A stretch of DNA of 9,777 nucleotides. Origin: an uncultured Mollicutes bacterium. GTDB taxonomy: Bacteria > Bacillota_I > Bacilli_A > RFN20 > CAG-288. This document shows positions 4,196 through 9,777 of the stretch, piece by piece. The translations under genes were made by a program, and so were the position numbers. Below the pieces are notes generated by a model. It saw nothing but the letters and a program-made list of their open reading frames with translations, was not told the origin of the DNA and did not search any database. The stretch lies in contig URQF01000045.1 in assembly GCA_900549915.1 (NCBI GenBank), positions 1 to 9,777 of the forward strand. The letters are read 5' to 3'. Positions within the stretch are counted from its first letter, which is position 1. Each line of letters opens with the position of its first letter.

Positions 4196-6798
4196 TAAAG
4201 GGAAAGAAGGTACTTTTTGACTTCTTCCAGCTTCTCAAGAGAAGAAGTTCCGCCGAAAGCAACATCTTCTCTGCCGCCACCACGGCCATTTAGCAGCTTG
4301 GAAGCTTCCTTCCTGATCCTTCCGGCTTTCAGATTGGTCAAAGACTTTCCTTTTGCAGCAACAAGGTCTTTCTTCTCGCCATTATCAACAGCAAGGAAAA
4401 GAACAAGATCCTGATATTTATCAATCAGCTTATGGCTTAAGGAATCCAGTTGGTCATGGGTAAGGCCTTTTAAGCTCTTGACTAAGACCTTATGTCCGTT
4501 ATTTTCAACCCTGCTTGCTTCTAAGGAACCAAAGAGAGCATTCGTACTTTCTTCCCGAAGCGACTTGATCGTAGCGTTCAAAGAAGCAGTGCTTTCATTG
4601 TTGGCAATAATCTTATTTCGGACAGCTTTATCCGAATTGACATTGAGAAGACGAGCAGCCTCTAAGATCCTGCCCTGCTTTTCCTTGAAGAATTCGTAAG
4701 CTTTTTCGCCGGTATAAGCGGTGATACGACGAATGCCGGCAGCCACAGACTCTTCCTGGGCAATCGCAAACAAATCAATGTCTTTTGTATTCGAAACATG
4801 GGTACCGCCGCAGAATTCCGTGGAATAATCACCCATGGAAACAACGCGGACGACATCACCATACTTTTCACCGAAGAGATGCCTTGCATTCTTCTTTAAA
4901 GCATCCTCTTTCTTCCTGACTTCCGTTTTAACCTCTAATCCGGCAAAGATCTTCTCGTTAACACGCTTTTCGATGGCGTCTAAGGTGTCCAGATCCAGTT
5001 TTTCATCGGCATTGAAGTCGAAGCGGAGCCTTTCATCATCATAGTAGGCGCCTTCCTGATGGATTTCAGGAGAAATAATCTCCTGTAAAGCCTTTTGGAG
5101 AAGATGAGTTGCGGAATGGTTCTTCCGAATTTTGTTGCGACGATTCCAGTCGACTTTTTCAAGGAAGACATCTCCTTCTTTGATTTCACCATAAAGGACC
5201 TTCACATGAAGCAGATGCTGGCCATGGTTTGCAATCGAAACATCGGTCACTTCTGCTTCACAGTTTGCAGAGGAAATCCTTCCTTTATCGGCAACCTGTC
5301 CGCCAGAAAGGGCATAGAAGTCCGTTTTGGCAAAAGCAACATCTCCTTCTTCATCAATCGAATCGACTTTCTTTCCGTTGACAAATAAGCCGATGACATT
5401 GCTTTCAAAGTCTTTGTCTTCTTCATAAACGAATTCGCTAGGAGTGACAAAGGAAAGCCTGTCTTTGGACTGAAGTCCGAAAGATTCGCGGTTTCCACGG
5501 CTCTTTCTGGCAAGCTCCTTGCTTTCCTTTAAAAGCTTATTGTATCCTTCTTCATCGACTTTCTTTCCGTTATCTTCAGCAATTTCCTTGGTAAGCTCGA
5601 AGGGGAAGCCATAAGTATCCGAAAGCTTGAAGCAATCTTCAGCAGAGAGAGTATCACCCTCTTTTGCAAGATACTGAGAAAGGAGCTTTTCTCCGGTCTT
5701 AAGCGTATTCGAGAACTTGTTCTCTTCACTAAGGATCCTCTTCCTAGTGCGCTGCTCATGTTCCTTAAGATATGGATAGAAGTGTTCCCTGGTCTTTGTG
5801 ACAATCGGGACAAGGTTAGCTAAAGTACCAGCATCTAATCCTAAGGTAAGTGCATAACGGGATGCACGACGGAGAAGACGTTTTAAAACATAGCCACGTC
5901 CATCATTGGAGAACACGGCACCATCTGCTAAAGCAAAGGTAATCGAACGGATATGGTCTGCAATAACGCGATAGGCAAGCTTGTATTTGCCATCGTAAGG
6001 ATATTTCGATTTGCTTTCGAGGTACTTAATATAGGGCCTGAAGAGGTCGGTTTCAAAGTTCGTCTCCGTTCCCTGCCTAATACAGGCTAAACGTTCCAGA
6101 CCGGCACCGGTATCGATGTTCTTCTGAGGGAGCGGCTTATATTCGCTTCTCTTTTTGCCAGGTTCGGAATTGAACTGGGAGAAAACAATGTTCCATAATT
6201 CGATATAACGATCGTTATCAAGGTCGTCCTGAAGAAGTTTCAATCCCAAATGCTCCGGATCCCATTGCTCACCACGATCGTAGTTGATTTCGGTATCTGG
6301 TCCACACGGTCCTTCACCGATTTCCCAGAAGTTGGACTGGCTAGGCACCCTGTTTTCTTCCGGAATACCGCATTTGACCCAAAGGTCGTGGGTATCTTTG
6401 TCATCCGGATAATAGGTGACATAAAGCTTGTGCGGATCAAGACCATAGTATTTTTCACTGGTCAAGAGTTCATAAGCCCACGGGATGACTTCCGGACGGA
6501 AGTAATCACCAATGGAGAAGTTTCCCATCCTTTCGAAGAAAGTGTGGTGACGGGCTGTATGTCCGACATTATCAATATCGTTGGTACGAATGCACTTTTG
6601 TGCGTTGGTGATTCTACGATGCTTTGGAGTCAATGTACCATCAAAATACTTCTTTAAGGCAGCAACACCTGCGTTAATCCAAAGAAGCGTCGGGTCATTG
6701 TTCGGAATCAAAGAGGCAGATGGCTCGATGTAATGGCCATGGTCTTTGAAGAAGTTCAGCCAGATATCACGGATTTCATCACTGGACAGTTTACGCAT
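4195..6798 (-). CDS. alaS: Alanyl-tRNA synthetase, 867 aa
   Basis: This is a class II synthetase that charges tRNA-Ala in the cytoplasm. The catalytic domain fills about residues 1-240, with the conserved KCIRTNDIDNVGHTARHHTF (68-87), MGNFSIGDYF (91-100), FWEIGEGPCGPDTEI (157-171) and DTGAGLERL (229-237). DGRGYVLKRLLRRASRY (299-315) belongs to the following tRNA-recognition region. The editing domain carries the zinc ligands His561 and His565 (HSATHLL) plus Cys663 and His667 (CGGTHV), so proofreading of Ser and Gly mischarging should be intact. The C-Ala domain ends with the Gly-rich NGRGGGREDVAFGG (837-850). Length matches the full-length bacterial enzyme. ATG 6798 has AAAGGAGA (6814-6807) eight bases upstream. 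The 86-base leader is too short for a T-box. It forms a two-gene unit with ruvX. Confidence 0.99.
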   Translation of the reverse strand: MRKLSSDEIRDIWLNFFKDHGHYIEPSASLIPNNDPTLLWINAGVAALKKYFDGTLTPKHRRITNAQKCIRTNDIDNVGHTARHHTFFERMGNFSIGDYFRPEVIPWAYELLTSEKYYGLDPHKLYVTYYPDDKDTHDLWVKCGIPEENRVPSQSNFWEIGEGPCGPDTEINYDRGEQWDPEHLGLKLLQDDLDNDRYIELWNIVFSQFNSEPGKKRSEYKPLPQKNIDTGAGLERLACIRQGTETNFETDLFRPYIKYLESKSKYPYDGKYKLAYRVIADHIRSITFALADGAVFSNDGRGYVLKRLLRRASRYALTLGLDAGTLANLVPIVTKTREHFYPYLKEHEQRTRKRILSEENKFSNTLKTGEKLLSQYLAKEGDTLSAEDCFKLSDTYGFPFELTKEIAEDNGKKVDEEGYNKLLKESKELARKSRGNRESFGLQSKDRLSFVTPSEFVYEEDKDFESNVIGLFVNGKKVDSIDEEGDVAFAKTDFYALSGGQVADKGRISSANCEAEVTDVSIANHGQHLLHVKVLYGEIKEGDVFLEKVDWNRRNKIRKNHSATHLLQKALQEIISPEIHQEGAYYDDERLRFDFNADEKLDLDTLDAIEKRVNEKIFAGLEVKTEVRKKEDALKKNARHLFGEKYGDVVRVVSMGDYSTEFCGGTHVSNTKDIDLFAIAQEESVAAGIRRITAYTGEKAYEFFKEKQGRILEAARLLNVNSDKAVRNKIIANNESTASLNATIKSLREESTNALFGSLEASRVENNGHKVLVKSLKGLTHDQLDSLSHKLIDKYQDLVLFLAVDNGEKKDLVAAKGKSLTNLKAGRIRKEASKLLNGRGGGREDVAFGGTSSLEKLEEVKKYLLSL

Positions 6799-6845
6799 AG
6801 AAAGAATCTCCTTTAAAAAATAAAAGTTTATTTAATAACCGATTT

Positions 6846-6851
6846 ATTATA
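6846..6851 (-). promoter_or_regulatory. Probable -10 box of the alaS-ruvX unit
   Basis: A perfect TATAAT lies 47 bases before the alaS ATG on the minus strand. No convincing -35 hexamer is found 16-19 bases upstream (the place is GC-rich, CGCGCC), so this may be a weak or activator-assisted promoter. No terminator separates alaS from the upstream C-S lyase gene, so read-through is also possible. Confidence 0.45.
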
Positions 6852-6884
6852 CTCTGAAATCGAATCTTGGCGCGGAAAAAGGAA

Positions 6885-8069
6885 TCATAGGGGGTTCAAA
6901 GCCCTTTCTTTAAAGGCTTTGGTTCCTTTTTCCAATCGTTTCAGCCCGTCTTTCAGCAGCGAAAGAGGTGTCGCAACATTCCTTCTGAGGAATCCTTCTC
7001 CGCCTTTTCCATAAACAGAACCATCCTGCAGCCAAAGGCCAGTCTCCTGTTTCAGGAATTTGGCAAATATCAGAGAATCCTTCGTTATCTTACGAATATC
7101 GATCCAAACGAGATAAGTAGCATCTCCTGGAACGACTTTCCTCCCGGCTATGTTCTTTTCAACAAAAGAAGAAACATAATCCCGGTTGTAGAAAACATGC
7201 TCTCTCCTTTCATCAAGCCATTCTTCTCCTTCGTTTAAGGCAGCAATCGCAGCCGGACAACTGAAAATATTTGGTTCAGCCACCTCATCGGTATTGATCT
7301 GGCGATTCACTTTCTTCCGCAGGTCTTCGTTTGGAACAATGATGGCAGAAGTATGGATGCCAGCAAGGTTGAATGGTTTTGTCACACTGATCGCATTAAC
7401 AGAAATGTTTTTGTTGATTTCATTGACGGCAAAGAAAGGGTTATAGGTTCGTCCTGGTCTTACAATCTCGCCATGAATCTCATCGCTTAAGACAACCACA
7501 TGGTTTTCAAAGCAAAGACGTCCAATCTCCGATAATTCTTCTTTGGTCCAGATTCTGCCGACAGGGTTAGCAGGATTGCAAAGAATCCTCCTTGTGGTTT
7601 TATCATCCTTTAAAGCGTCTTCCAATGCTGGAAAATCAATGGAATAATTACCATCCTTCAAAAGCAAAGGTACTTCTTTGACTACCCGGTGGTTATTCAA
7701 TACGGAATTATAAAAAATATTGTAAACCGGAGTTAGTAAGACAACATTATCTCCCTCTTTTGTTAATTTCCGAACAGAGGAAGAGATCGTAGGGACTACG
7801 CCTAAAGAAAAAAGAAGCCAATCTTTTTCAAGTTTGATCTTATGTCGTCTTTCAAAGAAATCCCTGTAGGCATGATACCAATTATCGTGAGGTTCCGTAT
7901 AGCCGTAGATAGGATGAAGGACCCGTTTTTCCAAAGCGGAGACAATCTCAGGGGCAACTTTGTAGTCCCTGTCCGCAATCCACCTAGGCAGGATATCTTC
8001 CTTGCAATCCCATTTGATGGACTCCGTATTATGGCGATCTGTTACCGTTTCAAAATCATATTTTCCCAT
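6885..8069 (-). CDS. PLP-dependent C-S lyase / aminotransferase of the PatB-MalY family, 394 aa
   Basis: This is a fold-type I PLP enzyme. PatB/MalY relatives cleave C-S bonds of cystathionine or other Cys S-conjugates and can have aminotransferase activity. Counting from the chosen ATG, visible elements are SIKWD and RWIADRDY near the start, IYGYTEPHD (54-62), CNPANPVGR (164-172) with the PLP-contacting Asn168, SDEIHGE (195-201) with Asp196, VTKPFNLAG (229-237) with Lys231 as the internal aldimine Lys, and FLRRN (360-364) with Arg362 for the substrate carboxylate. Length is normal. Three motifs depart from B. subtilis PatB: ADMDF is ADRDY, CNPHNP is CNPANP and SKTFN is TKPFN. The start ATG 8069 has AGGTGA six bases upstream, whereas TTG 8075 has no room for a ribosome site. 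It overlaps the DUF3737 gene by 14 bases and is the last gene of the operon. The exact substrate is unknown. Confidence 0.92.
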   Translation of the reverse strand: MGKYDFETVTDRHNTESIKWDCKEDILPRWIADRDYKVAPEIVSALEKRVLHPIYGYTEPHDNWYHAYRDFFERRHKIKLEKDWLLFSLGVVPTISSSVRKLTKEGDNVVLLTPVYNIFYNSVLNNHRVVKEVPLLLKDGNYSIDFPALEDALKDDKTTRRILCNPANPVGRIWTKEELSEIGRLCFENHVVVLSDEIHGEIVRPGRTYNPFFAVNEINKNISVNAISVTKPFNLAGIHTSAIIVPNEDLRKKVNRQINTDEVAEPNIFSCPAAIAALNEGEEWLDERREHVFYNRDYVSSFVEKNIAGRKVVPGDATYLVWIDIRKITKDSLIFAKFLKQETGLWLQDGSVYGKGGEGFLRRNVATPLSLLKDGLKRLEKGTKAFKERALNPL

Positions 8070-8907
8070 TTTCAATCACCTGGATTTGACTTAAATCAAT
8101 TCGTTCATCATCTTTAATATATTCTTCATAAGATCGGCATTCGATTTTTCCTGAAATCGGGTTTTTAATGATTCCTAAGCAAGAATCAATCTGGCAAGAG
8201 AGACCAGAGCAATATTCAAAGATCAAATCCGAATCTTTGCTTATCGTACAATCTTTCCTAGTGAGATTTTTCCTGTAGCAGAAACCTTGATGAGACTGGA
8301 AGTGACAACCAATGCAGGTGATGTTTTCACTGTTCCAGGCAAAGTACTCACCCTCAATCGTGCAGTTGATCAGGGTGACGTTTTTGCAGTTCCAGAAAGC
8401 GTCTTTGGAGTGGAAAATGCAATTCTTCCTCACAATATCATGTCCGCCGTCAAAAATATAATTTCCATCGATGTGAATATCTTCCCCTTCGATTTCAGAA
8501 GAACCCCTACCGAAATAGTCTCCTTTAACCTGGATATTCTTCCTTTTGATTTTTGTGCAATTCCATAAAGTCTCTTCTGCTAAAGAGAACACAATATTTT
8601 CAAGGCGAATATTATTGCACCGCCGGAACTCTTTTGGAGCCTGAATGTCTAAATCATGGAAATAAGAGTCGTCCGTGTACCAAATCCCAGAACGTGACCT
8701 AAGATAGAAAGTGCAGTTCTTTACTTCGTGTCCCTTTCCGTACCAAAGAGGGTATTTATAATCGAACGTACAGCCATCCACTAAAAGATTTCGTCCTTCT
8801 TTCAATGGAGATTCTCCGTTAGCGAAGATACAGTCTTTAATTAAAGCGTCCTGACAGCGAAACAGGGAACGTTCGCCTTCCAAATGTTTGTTAGTGATTC
8901 CTTTCAT
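8056..8907 (-). CDS. DUF3737 family right-handed beta-helix protein, Cys-rich, 283 aa
   Basis: The sequence matches the DUF3737 family: GERSLF (11-16), NGESPLKEGRN (30-40) and DYKYPLWYGKGHEVKNCTF (49-67) are its hallmark start. The rest is a series of short turns of about 20 residues built on patterns such as NCTF, NCIF and NCTI, as expected of a parallel beta-helix like those of pectate lyases, but with no recognised catalytic site. Cys is unusually frequent (17 of 283 residues), mostly at the inward-facing coil positions, perhaps forming a stacked ladder. No signal peptide is seen, so it is probably cytoplasmic. ATG 8907 has AAAGGG (8921-8916) eight bases upstream. It overlaps the upstream gene by 17 bases and the PatB-like gene by 14. 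The family function is not known to me; its place with a PLP enzyme suggests a sulfur or amino acid link, as inference only. Confidence 0.88.
   Translation of the reverse strand: MKGITNKHLEGERSLFRCQDALIKDCIFANGESPLKEGRNLLVDGCTFDYKYPLWYGKGHEVKNCTFYLRSRSGIWYTDDSYFHDLDIQAPKEFRRCNNIRLENIVFSLAEETLWNCTKIKRKNIQVKGDYFGRGSSEIEGEDIHIDGNYIFDGGHDIVRKNCIFHSKDAFWNCKNVTLINCTIEGEYFAWNSENITCIGCHFQSHQGFCYRKNLTRKDCTISKDSDLIFEYCSGLSCQIDSCLGIIKNPISGKIECRSYEEYIKDDERIDLSQIQVIENGKI
8076..8081 (-). promoter_or_regulatory. Ribosome binding site that fixes the PatB-like start
   Basis: AGGTGA on the minus strand lies inside the end of the DUF3737 gene, six bases before ATG 8069. It abuts the alternative TTG at 8075 directly, which excludes that codon. 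Confidence 0.7.
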
Positions 8908-9541
8908 AGTTCATGCCCTTTTCTGTTGAATAACGAATCAGAAAATATCCTTTTGCATCCCTGTTTTGTTTTAATAAAAACAAGGAAAATTCATTAAGTC
9001 GTTCATCTAGCAAGGGAAGGAGGTATTCATTTTCGGTATGGATGCAAATCGTTAAAGACGAAACCCTTTTCTGAAAGCTTTCTTCCAGAGTTTGACCTTG
9101 GTCTTTCGCTTTCAGTCTTGTTTTAAAATTCTTCCTATCCGATAAGGCAACATCCCTGTCCGAAACAATCTCTTCCTTCGATTCTTGAGGAAGATCTTGG
9201 ATAAGAGGAAGAAGAAGTTCTTTGATTTTGTTATAGTGAAGTGTAATTCCGCTTAATCTCTTCCTTTCCTCATCCAGGATTTGAATGCGGAAATCATCTT
9301 TTGGACTTTTCCTGTCTTTCTGCCTGTTTTCCCTTAACGCACGGATGGCGCCATTTTCTTCCGCCCTTAATACTAAGGGGTTATCATCAAATCGTTTGGT
9401 GCCTTCTTTCCTAGGATTCAGCAAACGATCGAGGGATCCTTTTCCAAAAGCAGCATCGTATTCGCTCCGAATCTGTTCTTCTGGTACACCTCTTTCTAAT
9501 TCTTCTAACAAACGGGTCAGAAGGCTAAGCTTTGTCTCCAT
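8891..9541 (-). CDS. Degenerate DUF438/hemerythrin-like protein, 216 aa
   Basis: The annotation is by pattern, not certain. Residues 5-32 (LSLLTRLLEELERGVPEEQI) resemble the start of DUF438. NPLVLRAEENGAIRALREN (54-72) parallels the family HPVxxxxxEN helix, GITLHYNKIKELLLPL (98-113) parallels its HYxRKExxxFP helix, and ICIHTENEYLLPLLDERL (165-182) followed by AKGYFLI (196-202) parallels the last helix kEENILxPM and the following GYCLI. Such proteins normally bind a di-iron centre through His and Glu. Here the first His is Asn54, Glu62 and His102 remain, and the region from about 115 to 160 has lost the usual GxxxPPKVMW segment, so full metal binding is doubtful. The protein is highly charged, has no signal peptide and should be cytoplasmic. 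ATG 9541 has AAGGA (9554-9550) eight bases upstream. It overlaps both neighbours by 17 bases. Confidence 0.6.
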   Translation of the reverse strand: METKLSLLTRLLEELERGVPEEQIRSEYDAAFGKGSLDRLLNPRKEGTKRFDDNPLVLRAEENGAIRALRENRQKDRKSPKDDFRIQILDEERKRLSGITLHYNKIKELLLPLIQDLPQESKEEIVSDRDVALSDRKNFKTRLKAKDQGQTLEESFQKRVSSLTICIHTENEYLLPLLDERLNEFSLFLLKQNRDAKGYFLIRYSTEKGMNYERNH

Positions 9542-9777
9542 TGTCTTTTTCCTTCCCTACGATTTCGACTTTTGTGACATTATTCAGTTTTGGAGGATAA
9601 ACAAGGGAAACAGTACCATCATAAGATACTTTCAGAGTATCTCCTTCTTTGATGGAATCAAAAGAAGAATCTTTTCCGTTATAGGTGACTTTCGTATCTT
9701 TTTGCACATCAAAAACATAGAAGTAGTCTTCTGTGCCGGTGTTGGTGACATTCAATCCCCTGATATCATTGACTTTT
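9525..9777 (-). CDS. C-terminal part of a DUF3221-like small protein, 5' end outside the window
   Basis: The frame is open from the window edge (first full codon at 9776-9774) to TAG at 9527-9525, so the N-terminus is missing. The visible 83 residues form a beta-rich domain: NDIRGLNVTNTG, YFYVFDVQKDTKVTYNG, IKEGDTLKVSYDG and VYPPKLNNVTKVEIVGKEK. The order (a threonine-rich strand, then a GD-VKV-Y-G turn, then YPP and a final VTKVEI strand) is typical of DUF3221-like domains, which are small OB-type domains commonly found in secreted or lipid-anchored Bacillota proteins. A signal peptide would lie outside the window. It is the first visible gene of the overlapping operon, and its end overlaps the next start by 17 bases. 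A TTG at 9755 is in frame but is not needed as a start. The family call is moderate. Confidence 0.6.
   Translation of the reverse strand, partial: KVNDIRGLNVTNTGTEDYFYVFDVQKDTKVTYNGKDSSFDSIKEGDTLKVSYDGTVSLVYPPKLNNVTKVEIVGKEKDNGDKA

Noticed and set aside
6250..6657. A 135-codon plus-strand open frame inside alaS
   Set aside because: It lies fully antisense to the conserved catalytic domain of alaS, has no ribosome site and no recognisable motif. The same holds for 1055-1390, 1630-2034, 3128-3493 and other frames over certain genes.
6799..6884. T-box or other riboswitch ahead of alaS
   Set aside because: The leader is too short, lacks the T-box sequence and shows no terminator hairpin.
8070..8075. 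TTG start at 8075 for the PatB-like gene
   Set aside because: The AGGTGA directly abuts this TTG, leaving no spacing; ATG 8069 has six bases.
1..9777. CRISPR array, insertion sequence, tRNA or phage genes
   Set aside because: No regularly spaced repeats, transposase-like frames, cloverleaf sequences or phage motifs were seen on either strand.

Overview
The window looks like the chromosome of a low-to-moderate GC Bacillota bacterium (Firmicutes or Mollicutes-like). The evidence is AGGAGG-type ribosome binding sites, TATAAT-like -10 boxes, UGA used as a stop and UGG for Trp, a lipoprotein with a lipobox, and several families typical of gut Bacilli, Erysipelotrichia and Clostridia (DUF3737, PatB/MalY lyase, COG4545-type glutaredoxin). 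I cannot name the genus. There is no sign of phage, transposon, CRISPR, tRNA or rRNA. Genes fill almost the whole window; the longest gene-free stretch is the 242-base divergent region at 2279-2520.

Layout from the right edge. All genes are on the minus strand except one. (1) Positions 9777-6885 hold four genes with overlapping ends: the C-terminal part of a small DUF3221-like protein, a degenerate DUF438/hemerythrin-like protein, a Cys-rich DUF3737 beta-helix protein, and a PLP-dependent C-S lyase/aminotransferase of the PatB/MalY family. They look like one transcription unit whose promoter lies outside the window. (2) Positions 6851-3764 hold alaS (alanyl-tRNA synthetase) and ruvX (YqgF), joined by a TAATG overlap with a promoter ahead of alaS. 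(3) Positions 3754-2874 hold a flavin-reductase-family FMN protein and a small COG2388 GNAT acetyltransferase, also joined by TAATG; a 15-base tandem repeat sits in their promoter. (4) Positions 2521-2835 hold a plus-strand glutaredoxin-like protein. It converges on the GNAT gene through a shared bidirectional terminator and diverges from (5) an iron-type alcohol dehydrogenase (2278-1061), whose mRNA leader contains an imperfect inverted repeat and which ends at a strong terminator. (6) A lipoprotein runs off the left edge (966-1). It resembles a NitT/TauT-type ABC substrate-binding protein, but its two lobes appear in reversed order.

Most of the content is housekeeping (alaS, ruvX) plus redox and sulfur-related accessory enzymes: ADH, FMN protein, glutaredoxin and C-S lyase. 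The parts most worth a second look are the lipoprotein with swapped lobes and a probable leaderless mRNA, the hemerythrin-like protein that has lost iron ligands inside a tightly overlapping operon, and the two small regulatory structures ahead of the ADH and flavin-reductase genes.
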